Virus record (IMG/VR): IMGVR_UViG_3300029267_001488
Coordinates: 1 to 37,546 of that record
Length of the DNA: 37,546 nt
From: a virus
Reading direction: 5' to 3' (one strand)
Shown piece after piece: positions 1-6,266 of the stretch. A program made the translations under genes and the position numbers. Each line of letters opens with the position of its first letter. The first letter of the stretch is position 1. The notes beneath the pieces are model-generated. The model was not told the origin of the DNA. It did no database searches and saw only the letters and a program-made list of their open reading frames with translations.

Positions 1-98
1 TAGGAAAGAAAGGATCGAATATAGGAGCAGTGAGAACTATTATGAATGCCGCAGCAATGAAGTTAGGTAAAAGAATAGTGATTGAAATAATTGATTAG
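1..98 (+). CDS. C-terminal end of an unknown protein (5' truncated by window)
   Basis: The frame read from base 3 stays open to a TAG at 96-98 and gives about 31 residues, ending KLGKRIVIEIID. The end is basic and then hydrophobic, and nothing in it identifies a family. The stop lies 8 bases before the ATG of the radical SAM gene, whose ribosome binding site (AGAGGTGA) overlaps this gene's end, so the two are probably co-transcribed. The start is outside the window. Confidence 0.55.
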   Translation, partial: GKKGSNIGAVRTIMNAAAMKLGKRIVIEIID

Positions 99-106
99 AG
101 GTGAAA

Positions 107-985
107 ATGAGTTTAGATATCTCAAATGAGAAATCAAATTATGTTTACCCAGGGGTACAGCATAAATATAAACCTACGTTAACTGTTATTTGTTGCGATA
201 ATTGTTTAAAAAGATGTGACTGGTGTTTCAGGAAACGATTTTATTTGGATAGATTGTCTAATGACAAAGTTGCAAGTATTGATAAAGTTGTTGATTATGT
301 TGCAGAACATAAGGAAATTAAATCAATTCTTTTTACTGGTGGTGACTCATTTTTAGCTGACTCAAAGTATATGATGGAAATGATTATAGCATTAAATCAA
401 TTTGATCATATTACATCATATAGATTTGGAACAAGGGCAGTTGTATTAGATCATCATACATATTTTAATTTAACAGAAGTGTTGAGTATGGCTAGTAGGA
501 AGACGGTTTATATTATGCTTCATATAGTTCACCCTGATGAGATAACAAAAGATTTAAAGAAAATCACTCTAACACCTAATACACGATTTTATTTATCTCA
601 AGTGCCGCTATTGAAAAGTATTAACAACGATTATGAAATACTTAGCGAGTTGTTTATTAAAATGGAACAAATAAGAATTAGTCCGTATTATATATTTCAA
701 TGTAGATATGTTGATGGAAATAAAAAGTATATGGTTACATTAGATGAAGGGTATGAGTTGATGAGATCGTTAAAAAGGCGTCTTAGTGGGGTTAGTAAGC
801 GGTTTAAATATGTGATGTCAACAGATGAGGGCAAGTTAGAAATAGTAGGAAAGAATGATTTACAAAATGTAATTTATTTGAGTTACCACCAAGCAAGGGA
901 TGAAAAGAATTTAGGATATATTATTCCAGTAAATAAAAATGCGGTTTGGATGAGAAACGGTCAGCCAATTTTTATAAGGAAATAG
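107..985 (+). CDS. Radical SAM enzyme, lysine 2,3-aminomutase (KamA)-like
   Basis: A 292-residue protein. Residues 33-40 hold the radical SAM CxxxCxxC motif (C33, C37, C40, in NCLKRCDWCF), which binds the 4Fe-4S cluster that cleaves S-adenosylmethionine. An FTGGDSF segment follows about 40 residues later, the GGD/GGE loop that contacts SAM. The arrangement 'CxWCFRKRF ... ILFTGGDSF ... YRFGTRA' follows lysine 2,3-aminomutase, which has CRHCTRRRF, LLSGGD and IGSR at the equivalent places. A GTG at 101 is in frame, but the ATG at 107 has AGAGGTGA at proper spacing and is preferred. It is shorter than bacterial KamA and I see no PLP-binding segment, so the substrate is open. It lies upstream of the small-terminase-like gene. 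It is not a convincing QueE. Confidence 0.72.
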   Translation: MSLDISNEKSNYVYPGVQHKYKPTLTVICCDNCLKRCDWCFRKRFYLDRLSNDKVASIDKVVDYVAEHKEIKSILFTGGDSFLADSKYMMEMIIALNQFDHITSYRFGTRAVVLDHHTYFNLTEVLSMASRKTVYIMLHIVHPDEITKDLKKITLTPNTRFYLSQVPLLKSINNDYEILSELFIKMEQIRISPYYIFQCRYVDGNKKYMVTLDEGYELMRSLKRRLSGVSKRFKYVMSTDEGKLEIVGKNDLQNVIYLSYHQARDEKNLGYIIPVNKNAVWMRNGQPIFIRK

Positions 986-987
986 AT

Positions 988-1209
988 ATGTTTTTAAAGA
1001 ATTTAATAAAAATAGTTATATTGATAATTATACTATGTCTTTTACTTTATTTTTCTAATAAATACGCTAAGCAAATAAAATCAACAATTAAGAAAGGATT
1101 TAGGAAGACTCAGATACAGAACGTAATAGAAAGTGCGGGAGTTTTGGGTCTGAGTCTTCCTAAATGTAAGATGTATTTGTATAATCGGAATAATTTTAGA
1201 AAGGGTTGA
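988..1209 (+). CDS. Small single-span membrane protein
   Basis: A 73-residue protein with one strongly hydrophobic helix at about residues 5-22 (IKIVILIIILCLLLYF), then a lysine-rich segment and a short C-terminal part. The likely topology is N-terminal anchor with the basic tail in the cytoplasm. An upstream in-frame ATG at 946 lies inside the radical SAM gene; the ATG at 988 follows AAGGAAAT and is chosen. Function is unknown. A perfect 16-bp inverted repeat (1099-1114 with 1149-1164) sits inside its second half. Confidence 0.55.
   Translation: MFLKNLIKIVILIIILCLLLYFSNKYAKQIKSTIKKGFRKTQIQNVIESAGVLGLSLPKCKMYLYNRNNFRKG
1099..1164. repeat. Perfect 16-bp inverted repeat with 34-nt loop, just before the small-terminase-like gene
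   Basis: TTTAGGAAGACTCAGA at 1099-1114 is the exact reverse complement of 1149-1164. The repeat lies within a small membrane-protein frame, ending 53 bases before the next gene. No T-run follows the second arm, so it is not an obvious intrinsic terminator. Possible roles are a terminase recognition site, an RNA processing hairpin or an operator. Confidence 0.7.
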
Positions 1210-1216
1210 GATAAAA

Positions 1217-1801
1217 ATGAGTAATGAAACAAAGCCAACAAAAGAAACAGCATTACAGAAACAGGCGTTTGAATACTATTATGGATTAAAGGCTGATAGA
1301 TCATATGTTAAGGTTGCATTAAGATTTCAAAAATCAACCTCCACAATTGAGAAGTGGGGAAAACTACACCAGTGGGGGAATCGAGTAGAAAAAAGAGACA
1401 ATGATGCACGCAATAAGGTTGTTGAGCAACAACAGGTAGAAAAGGAAGTTGATTTTATCCAGAGAAACCTTAAAGTAGCAAAAAGAGGAATATTTGAATT
1501 TGCCAAAGCAATGCAGGAAGGAAAAATTAAATTTACTGTTTCTGATTACATAAATCTAGTTAATTTGGAATTAAAATTACGCACAGGTGTAGATCAACGT
1601 ATACAAGTTGATATTAGACAAGAAATACAGCATTTAAGTAATGAGGAAATAATGAAAAGAATAGAGGATAAGGTTGATGAATTAAAGAATTTACCATCTG
1701 TGCAGCATTTTAATGAATTGCCTAAAGTAAATGTAATAGAGGCCGACTACAAAGTTTCAAAACAAAAAGAGGAGGAAAGTAATGTTGAGGAATCCGATTA
1801 A
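1217..1801 (+). CDS. terS: Terminase small subunit-like HTH protein
   Basis: A 194-residue protein. Residues about 29-53 (SYVKVALRFQKSTSTIEKW) form a helix-turn-helix of the kind at the N-terminus of phage small terminases: a 'yvkVA..f..s..tI.kW' core followed by a tryptophan-containing 'HQWGNRVEKRD'. The middle and C-terminal parts are charged and helical, suiting oligomerisation. Small terminases bind the packaging site on phage DNA and recruit the large subunit. The large terminase gene is 20 kb away at 21863, which is unusual. The assignment rests on the HTH pattern and on the nearby HNH nuclease, often found beside terminase genes. Another HTH DNA-binding role is possible. Confidence 0.55.
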   Translation: MSNETKPTKETALQKQAFEYYYGLKADRSYVKVALRFQKSTSTIEKWGKLHQWGNRVEKRDNDARNKVVEQQQVEKEVDFIQRNLKVAKRGIFEFAKAMQEGKIKFTVSDYINLVNLELKLRTGVDQRIQVDIRQEIQHLSNEEIMKRIEDKVDELKNLPSVQHFNELPKVNVIEADYKVSKQKEEESNVEESD

Positions 1802-2021
1802 TGTAGGTCTTAAATCTAATGAGTTTTTAAGAGGAAAGGTTAAATGGTTTGATGAAAAGAGAGGATATGGATTTATTTTAGACAATGCAAGGAATGAGTA
1901 TTTTGTCCATATTAGCAAAGTGAAGGGAAATGTATATTTAAAGACCGACCAGCGTGTTAGATTTAAAACAATTAAGGCGTTTAAGGGAACCCAAGCATGT
2001 GAGGTGGAGATAGATGACTGA
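1782..2021 (+). CDS. Cold-shock domain protein
   Basis: A 79-residue protein with a full cold-shock OB-fold. 'GKVKWFDEKRGYGFI' contains the RNP1 motif (KRGYGFI) and 'EYFVHISKV' is RNP2. CSD proteins bind single-stranded RNA or DNA and melt RNA structure. About 15 residues precede the domain. The start at 1782 lies inside the end of the terS-like gene (20-base overlap) and is preceded by GGAGGAAAGTA, so translation is coupled. The phage copy could unfold structured phage transcripts, several of which are visible in this window. Confidence 0.88.
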   Translation: MLRNPINVGLKSNEFLRGKVKWFDEKRGYGFILDNARNEYFVHISKVKGNVYLKTDQRVRFKTIKAFKGTQACEVEIDD

Positions 2022-2427
2022 GAATTTACATCCTAGTTTTTTAACACAAGATAGGGATGTTGTTTCCCTAAAGAGTTATATAGATTCCATTATGCAATTA
2101 TGTTCAATGATAAAATTGGATAGGTTTTATCATACTGTGTATGGGATATCAAGAGGGGGTGTAATTCCTGCTGTTTGGATATCTCATCAGGCTGATTTAA
2201 AATATATAGATGACGTATCACTCATTACAAAAAAGACACTTGTTGTGGATGATATTGTTGACAGTGGAAAAACAATTTCGTTTTTGTATAAATATTTGGG
2301 ATTTGAGCCAGATGTTGCGGTTTTGTATTACAAAAAAGAGTCAATTATAAAACCAAAATATATGATCCATGTTACAAATAAATGGATTGTTTTTCCTTAT
2401 GAGCAACAAGGGGGTGGGATTGGATAG
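2014..2427 (+). CDS. Phosphoribosyltransferase (purine PRTase type)
   Basis: A 137-residue type I PRTase. The PRPP-binding loop is LVVDDIVDSGKT at residues 76-87, the family hallmark with two acidic residues and the phosphate-binding DSGKT. 'YGISRGGVIPA' at about 43-53 is the PPi loop, and 'KWIVFPYE' near the C-terminus resembles the purine-contact segment of xanthine-guanine PRTases. The predicted reaction is base plus PRPP to nucleotide plus pyrophosphate. It overlaps the CSD gene by 8 bases and has GGTGGAGATAG as ribosome binding site. A link to guanine or deazaguanine salvage is attractive but not shown by sequence. Substrate is uncertain. Confidence 0.8.
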   Translation: MTENLHPSFLTQDRDVVSLKSYIDSIMQLCSMIKLDRFYHTVYGISRGGVIPAVWISHQADLKYIDDVSLITKKTLVVDDIVDSGKTISFLYKYLGFEPDVAVLYYKKESIIKPKYMIHVTNKWIVFPYEQQGGGIG

Positions 2428-2502
2428 GTTACTAAAAATGTCGGCCATGTTTTTAGGACTACCACCCCTTTGTGTATTATTACTCTAATTAAAGGAGGGG
2501 TT

Positions 2503-2589
2503 ATGGCAAAGAAGAAAAAGGCAACAAAGAAGAAGTCAGCCAAAAAGAAGACAGCAAAGAAGAAAAAGGCAACAAAGAAGAAAAAATAA
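2503..2589 (+). CDS. 28-residue lysine/alanine-rich micropeptide
   Basis: ATG at 2503 with an excellent ribosome binding site (AAAGGAGGGG at 2491-2500). The product is 28 residues made only of M, A, K, T and S, built from KKKATKKKSAKKKTA-like units, like the tail of histone H1 or bacterial histone-like proteins. It is positively charged throughout and would bind DNA, RNA or acidic surfaces without folding. The upstream ACCACCCCTTT (2461-2471) can pair with the ribosome binding site, so translation may be gated by a hairpin. A second basic micropeptide follows 81 bases on. Confidence 0.6.
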   Translation: MAKKKKATKKKSAKKKTAKKKKATKKKK

Positions 2590-2670
2590 TTTGGCAATGG
2601 ATAAGACCACTATCCAGAAAGGGGTGTTTGTGGTTGTGCAGTTAGGCATCCCTTAGTATTTGGGGGGCAC

Positions 2671-2754
2671 ATGAAGAAACTTAATAAGAAACAGAAGAAG
2701 AGGAGAAAGAAGAAACGTAAGAAGAAAAAAGGAAAAGGAATTAAAAAGAAGTGA
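2671..2754 (+). CDS. 27-residue lysine/arginine-rich micropeptide
   Basis: ATG at 2671, preceded by GGGGGG at 2662-2667. The peptide has 27 residues, almost all Lys/Arg (MKKLNKKQKKRRKKK...), with no acidic residue. It ends 7 bases before the HNH gene. The sequence differs from the first micropeptide (R, Q and G rather than A, T and S), so this is not a simple duplication. Nucleic-acid condensation or competition with host basic proteins are guesses. Confidence 0.5.
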   Translation: MKKLNKKQKKRRKKKRKKKKGKGIKKK

Positions 2755-2761
2755 GAATATA

Positions 2762-3106
2762 ATGGGATTATTAGAACAATTAAAAGATAGGATTCAAGGC
2801 AAGGCACCCAAAGGAGCAAAGAGATCAAAAGACTGGAGGGGCGTAAGGAAGCAATATTTAAAAGACCACCCCAAATGTGCGTTATGTGAGTCGACCACTA
2901 AATTACAAATTCACCATATAATTCCTTTCCATATCGCACCAGATAAAGAATTAGATCAAAATAATTTAATTACATTATGTGAAAACAAGAAATATGGCGT
3001 CAATTGCCATTTATTGGTTGGGCATCTGGGAAACTATCAACGTATCAATGCCAGTGTTTTACTTGATGTTATGACATGGAATGCCAAAATAAAAGGAAAG
3101 GTTTGA
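2762..3106 (+). CDS. HNH endonuclease
   Basis: A 114-residue protein with an HNH/beta-beta-alpha-metal nuclease fold: CALC at residues 39-42 (zinc knuckle), LQIHHIIPFH with the catalytic His pair at 51-52, NNLITLCE at 67-74 and NCH at 81-83 completing the zinc and metal ligands. The N-terminal 35 residues are very basic. Phage HNH proteins of this size often lie beside the terminase genes and aid DNA cleavage at packaging; the small-terminase-like gene is 1 kb upstream. It could instead be a homing-type nuclease. The family call is firm, the role inferred. Confidence 0.88.
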   Translation: MGLLEQLKDRIQGKAPKGAKRSKDWRGVRKQYLKDHPKCALCESTTKLQIHHIIPFHIAPDKELDQNNLITLCENKKYGVNCHLLVGHLGNYQRINASVLLDVMTWNAKIKGKV

Positions 3107-3252
3107 TGATGTGTATAAGTAAGTGGATTAAGTTATATGTGCATGTAATTGTAAAGAATATCACTAGGAATAGAGAGAATCATTATATTGTGAAGGTTCA
3201 CAAGCATTTGATGAGGCCAGTTTGTCATTGTATTTGTGGGTATGTGCCTTGA
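3106..3252 (+). CDS. Small basic protein with CxCxC cluster
   Basis: ATG at 3106 overlaps the HNH stop and is preceded by AAAGGAAAGG. It encodes 48 residues, basic in the middle, ending with a VCHCICGYVP segment that could bind a metal. Nothing identifies a family. The following frame overlaps its end. Confidence 0.4.
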   Translation: MMCISKWIKLYVHVIVKNITRNRENHYIVKVHKHLMRPVCHCICGYVP

Positions 3253-3455
3253 GGTTATTAATTTTGTGCGCAGTGTTAAATTTAGGAATGAGTTGGGATT
3301 GGTTAAATGACAATCCTTTATGGGATGCGTATAAGAAAACGAAGAATATGAAGCATTCGATATGGTTGACGGATAATATGGAGTTAAGTATTGAATTTGA
3401 AACGAATTTTATTGAAAAGAATATGATAACTGGAAATATAATATACCATTTTTAG
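3222..3455 (+). CDS. Unknown small protein, uncertain start
   Basis: An open frame of up to 77 residues, read from a TTG at 3222. TTG 3264 (after GAGG), GTG 3273 and ATG 3288 are alternative starts, and none has an ideal ribosome binding site. The N-terminus is hydrophobic if the long form is used (LRLLILCAVLNLGM), which would make it membrane-anchored or secreted. The C-terminal half is a polar alpha/beta segment. No family recognised. Confidence 0.35.
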   Translation: MSLYLWVCALRLLILCAVLNLGMSWDWLNDNPLWDAYKKTKNMKHSIWLTDNMELSIEFETNFIEKNMITGNIIYHF

Positions 3456-3463
3456 GGGTTAGT

Positions 3464-3709
3464 ATGGAAAAGGAAGATAAGTTAAATGTTTCTGTAAGTA
3501 TTGGATATTCAAATGACAATGAGTTGATTGTATATGGTTCTGATACAGTATTGATGGAATTTAGAGATGCAGTGAATAGTTTAATTAATAGAATGTTGAT
3601 TGATCGGAAAATAACTATGACTCAAATTGAACTCACAAATAGTTCAAAACCCAAAAATATTACATTTGTGAAGACAGTTATTGGAGGAAAAAATGAGCAT
3701 AAAAAATAA
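3464..3709 (+). CDS. Unknown 81-residue protein
   Basis: Starts at an ATG after GGGGTTAGT. The sequence reads as alternating beta strands and one helix (LMEFRDAVNSLINRML), suggesting a small compact alpha/beta fold. The tail is basic. It overlaps the next micro-gene by 17 bases (GGAGG at 3682-3686 lies inside it). No function recognised. Confidence 0.5.
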   Translation: MEKEDKLNVSVSIGYSNDNELIVYGSDTVLMEFRDAVNSLINRMLIDRKITMTQIELTNSSKPKNITFVKTVIGGKNEHKK

Positions 3710-3791
3710 ATCGTATATTACAGGGGTATTTATGTCAGGATTTCTGGTTGGATTCATTATAGCGATTATTTTGCTTTGGTGTGCTGTATAA
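3693..3791 (+). CDS. 32-residue single-span membrane protein
   Basis: ATG at 3693, seven bases after GGAGG. The 32-residue product is a short polar N-terminus followed by one hydrophobic helix (GFLVGFIIAIILLWCAV) reaching the C-terminus. That is the size of tiny phage membrane proteins that act as membrane anchors or antiholin-like peptides; the actual role is unknown. It overlaps the preceding gene in another frame. Confidence 0.5.
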   Translation: MSIKNKSYITGVFMSGFLVGFIIAIILLWCAV

Positions 3792-3890
3792 TTCCACGTG
3801 AAACAATACAGGGACGCTCAGGTGACACTTAAAGGGCAAAACAGGATAGATCATAAGGGGAGGGTGAAGAAATGCTCACAGGAGGCAAAT

Positions 3891-4160
3891 ATGAGCAAAT
3901 TTATAGATGATTTGAAGGATATTATAAAGAAAGTGACAAACGGAAGATGGCCTACTTCAAGAGTCACCCTTCAGTTCCACAATAAATCATTACGTATTGA
4001 AATAACGATTTCAATGTATAAGGTTATAAAGATAATGGTATGGAACAATAATGAAGTATTATATAACGACAGGCATGAAAATGGAATTATAGATAAGTTT
4101 TGGAATTCATTAGAAGATTGGTTAAATCAAGAAGGAGGGAATTATGGAGATAATGATTAA
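3891..4160 (+). CDS. Unknown 89-residue protein
   Basis: The frame is open from a GTG at 3798, but the ATG at 3891 has AGGAGG five bases upstream, so the 89-residue form is preferred. It is a mix of strands (RVTLQFHNKSLRIEITI) and an aromatic helix near the C-terminus. The first 93 bases of the open frame may instead be leader; a 12-codon reading frame begins at an ATG (3872) within it. Overlaps the next gene by 17 bases. Confidence 0.5.
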   Translation: MSKFIDDLKDIIKKVTNGRWPTSRVTLQFHNKSLRIEITISMYKVIKIMVWNNNEVLYNDRHENGIIDKFWNSLEDWLNQEGGNYGDND

Positions 4161-4356
4161 TGGACAATTGTATAACAAAATTGAAACAAGTCCAGCGTGG
4201 AAGCAATATGAGATGAAGTTTTGGGCAAAGGGGAATAAAGAAGCGGAATACAATGTGGCAAATTTGTTTTTGAAAACGCCTAGTTATAGGATTATACAGG
4301 AACGGTGGTATCATAAATTATTAGATGAGATTCATAATTTGTTTGTTTTGCAATAA
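4144..4356 (+). CDS. Unknown 70-residue protein
   Basis: ATG after AAGGAGGGAATT, with an overlap into the preceding gene. The protein is aromatic-rich and looks helical (WKQYEMKFWAKGNKEAEYNV, RWYHKLLDEI). No metal motif, signal or membrane span. Part of the run of tiny co-transcribed genes. No family recognised. Confidence 0.5.
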   Translation: MEIMINGQLYNKIETSPAWKQYEMKFWAKGNKEAEYNVANLFLKTPSYRIIQERWYHKLLDEIHNLFVLQ

Positions 4357-4367
4357 ATGGAGGAGTC

Positions 4368-4628
4368 ATGGACACAACAGTAAAAATTAGGCCAACAGGA
4401 CATTTAAGAATCATTTATAAATCAAAAGGGAGACTATCTGATTTTTTATGGGGACGCAGGAAAGTTCTTCAATACGCTGCCCTAGATCAAGAAAACAGAA
4501 CACATTGGTACGATATTCCAGAACATAAAGAATGCCAAAAATGTAAAGGACAATATGAGTTAATGATGAATTGTCCTGCATGTGGTCGGTCTGGAATTGT
4601 TTCAAATGATTCAGAGGATATTTTATGA
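4368..4628 (+). CDS. Zinc-ribbon protein
   Basis: An 86-residue protein whose C-terminal half has two knuckles, CQKC (residues 56-59) and CPAC (69-72), spaced as in zinc ribbons. The N-terminal half is basic with strands. Start after GGAGGAGTC. Such small zinc ribbons in phages may bind nucleic acid or host transcription proteins; no specific function can be assigned. Confidence 0.6.
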   Translation: MDTTVKIRPTGHLRIIYKSKGRLSDFLWGRRKVLQYAALDQENRTHWYDIPEHKECQKCKGQYELMMNCPACGRSGIVSNDSEDIL

Positions 4629-4783
4629 ATTTTCTTTTAATCATGGGTGCAATCGCTTTGATATTAATTATTTCGATCTTTTTTTATTTGTTTATAAGGT
4701 TACTTATTGTTTCAAACAATGAGGTTCATTCGTCAATTGAGGAAAGACAACGAGCAATGGATGTATTAAAGGGTGATAAATGA
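4625..4783 (+). CDS. 52-residue single-span membrane protein
   Basis: ATG overlaps the upstream stop (ATGA). Residues 2-29 are continuously hydrophobic (LLIMGAIALILIISIFFYLF), followed by a charged cytoplasmic-type tail of about 22 residues. It overlaps the next start again by ATGA, so it belongs to the same translational chain. Function unknown. Confidence 0.55.
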   Translation: MNFLLIMGAIALILIISIFFYLFIRLLIVSNNEVHSSIEERQRAMDVLKGDK

Positions 4784-4995
4784 ATTTAGATGAAAGGATT
4801 AAAAACGGCAAGCGAGATATAAATAAAATACGGAAATTTGTTGGGCTGCCTAAATTAAAAAGTGGACAAATTAGATGTTTAAAATGCGAGGGATATTTTT
4901 ATTCTATTGATAAAGTAAACAATAGAATTTGTAAAAAATGTGGAGGACATCAATATGGAAAAGGTACATATAGCTTACGCTTACACACAAGATGA
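4780..4995 (+). CDS. Zinc-ribbon protein
   Basis: 71 residues, basic N-terminus, then CLKC (residues 33-36) and CKKC (52-55), a classic two-knuckle zinc ribbon. The start has AAGGGTGATAA upstream. The 3' end overlaps the next gene by 41 bases. Probably a nucleic-acid or protein-binding module; nothing more specific. Confidence 0.6.
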   Translation: MNLDERIKNGKRDINKIRKFVGLPKLKSGQIRCLKCEGYFYSIDKVNNRICKKCGGHQYGKGTYSLRLHTR

Positions 4996-5158
4996 AGCGT
5001 TCAGGAAACCGCTATTTGCTTCAGATTCATTAGATCACCTTGAGGAAATGTTACGTGATTTCCAAAAACAACCAGACGGAAAATACCATAGGGACGAAAA
5101 TAATTTTGTGATTACTGAAGTTGATACTATTTCAGTCACAAAGGCTGGAAACGCTTAG
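4955..5158 (+). CDS. Unknown 67-residue protein
   Basis: The ATG at 4955 is preferred because GGAGG lies at 4942-4946; a GTG at 4940 is in frame but overlaps that site. The protein looks like a small alpha/beta domain (VHIAYAYTQDEAF ... LDHLEEMLRDFQ ... FVITEVDTISV). It starts inside the upstream zinc-ribbon gene. Function unknown. Confidence 0.5.
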   Translation: MEKVHIAYAYTQDEAFRKPLFASDSLDHLEEMLRDFQKQPDGKYHRDENNFVITEVDTISVTKAGNA

Positions 5159-5169
5159 AAGGGAATTTT

Positions 5170-5631
5170 ATGGAAACGATAATTGATGCAAAGAGATACT
5201 TAAGAGAAAATTGGGAAATAGGAGTAAAGTGCCCATGTTGTGGACAAAGGGTACAAAAATATAAGTTCAAATTTAATTCTGGCATGGCAAGGCTGTTAAT
5301 TGAGTTTAGAAAACAGGATGATTGGATTCATGTGACAAATCATTTTAGAAGATTAGGATTAAATGCACATGCTATGAACTATGGTAAATTAAAATTTTGG
5401 AAATTAATTGAGAAACAGAAGAAAGAACCAACTTTAGATAAAAATTCAAACGGATATTGGAAAATAACACATATAGGTAAAGATTTTGTTGACCAAAAAG
5501 TAAGTATACCCACACATGCTTATTTTTTCGATAATAAAGTCATAGGATATAGTAGTAATGAATTAAATATCACAGAGGCACTTGGTAAGCATTTTAGTTA
5601 TTATGAATTAATGTATGGAGGCGATAGATGA
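5170..5631 (+). CDS. Zinc-ribbon / winged-helix-like phage protein
   Basis: A 153-residue protein. CPCC(GQ) at residues 22-25 is one zinc knuckle; no clear second pair follows, so metal binding may use histidines. The central part (SGMARLLIEF ... WIHVTNHFRRLG ... YGKLKFWKLI ... GYWKITHIGKDFV) looks like helices plus a beta wing, as in winged-helix proteins. I recall similar hypothetical proteins being common in phages and prophages, without known function. Overlaps the next gene by ATGA. Confidence 0.55.
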   Translation: METIIDAKRYLRENWEIGVKCPCCGQRVQKYKFKFNSGMARLLIEFRKQDDWIHVTNHFRRLGLNAHAMNYGKLKFWKLIEKQKKEPTLDKNSNGYWKITHIGKDFVDQKVSIPTHAYFFDNKVIGYSSNELNITEALGKHFSYYELMYGGDR

Positions 5632-5837
5632 GATGTCCGAGTTGTGATAAGAAATTAAGGTTTGTATATGGTTATCAAGAGTGTGAAAGGCGATTTGATG
5701 TTAAAAATGAGCAATTATATATGCGATTGAAAAGGAAAAGTGTTTTCCTTGGAGATATCGAGTATGAATGCCCACATTGTGGAATAGTGTTAGGTGATGA
5801 TAAAGACATTGAGATGATAAAGGAAAAGAAGGTATAA
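5628..5837 (+). CDS. Zinc-ribbon protein
   Basis: 69 residues with CPSC at 3-6 and CPHC at 49-52, far apart but compatible with one zinc site joined by a basic helical insert. The start is preceded by GGAGGCGATAG. A lysine-rich C-terminus ends one base before the next gene. Function unknown. Confidence 0.55.
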   Translation: MRCPSCDKKLRFVYGYQECERRFDVKNEQLYMRLKRKSVFLGDIEYECPHCGIVLGDDKDIEMIKEKKV

Positions 5838-5838
5838 A

Positions 5839-6033
5839 ATGACAGGATCACTTATTGGGGTTGTAGTTATATTTATATTAATAGGTGTTGGTATTTACGC
5901 TTTTGTTTCTGTTTATTCATCAAAAGATGACTTTGAAGAAATGCACAGATTACAGAGGGAATTATGGAGATTAGAAGAGGAAATGTTTGAATTGGAAAAA
6001 GAAATAGCAGAAAGAAATAGCAGAAAGAAATAG
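5839..6033 (+). CDS. Membrane-anchored coiled-coil protein
   Basis: 64 residues: one hydrophobic helix at about 4-26, then a highly charged heptad-rich helix (FEEMHRLQRELWRLEEEMFE). The layout resembles small spanin-, holin-accessory- or membrane-tethered-type phage proteins, but there is no lipobox or lysis-gene context. The stop codon lies within a 13-bp tandem repeat, so repeat-number change would alter the C-terminus. Confidence 0.55.
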   Translation: MTGSLIGVVVIFILIGVGIYAFVSVYSSKDDFEEMHRLQRELWRLEEEMFELEKEIAERNSRKK

Positions 6034-6039
6034 CAGAAA
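6001..6039. repeat. Three tandem copies of a 13-bp unit at a gene end
   Basis: GAAATAGCAGAAA occurs three times head to tail at 6001-6039, followed by a partial copy. As 13 is not a multiple of 3, the copies are read in different frames (the protein reads EIAER then NSRKK and stops inside the third copy). Slippage here would change the C-terminus of the membrane coiled-coil protein and the distance to the next ribosome binding site. Confidence 0.8.
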
Positions 6040-6060
6040 GAAATATTAAGGAGGAAGAAA

Positions 6061-6261
6061 ATGACGGAATACATGAAGGAATTGAACGAGAGGATAATTG
6101 AGATTTATAACAAAACACCACACCATCCGGTTATGGGTGAATCGCTTATTAGTCCTACAGATAGAGTAATAATTGAAGAGTTAGAGAAAATAAGAAAGAG
6201 ATTGGATGATATGGAAAGTAAATTTGATATTCCTCTACCAACAGATTATGTTAGGAGATGA
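6061..6261 (+). CDS. Unknown 66-residue helical protein
   Basis: Starts after AAGGAGGAAGAAA. Charged helices flank a PHHPVMGES loop; the second helix (VIIEELEKIRKRLDDMESK) could form a coiled coil. No family recognised. Next start follows within a few bases. Confidence 0.5.
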   Translation: MTEYMKELNERIIEIYNKTPHHPVMGESLISPTDRVIIEELEKIRKRLDDMESKFDIPLPTDYVRR

Positions 6262-6266
6262 TAAGC

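Noticed and set aside
107-985. Canonical QueE for the deazaguanine pathway
   Set aside because: The FTGGD and RKRF context follows the KamA type; no QGEG and no CxWCDT, and it is 10 kb from the operon.
2397-2828. Two minus-strand Phe/Leu-rich frames
   Set aside because: They are antisense readings of the poly-lysine micropeptide genes (AAG/AAA read as CTT/TTT).
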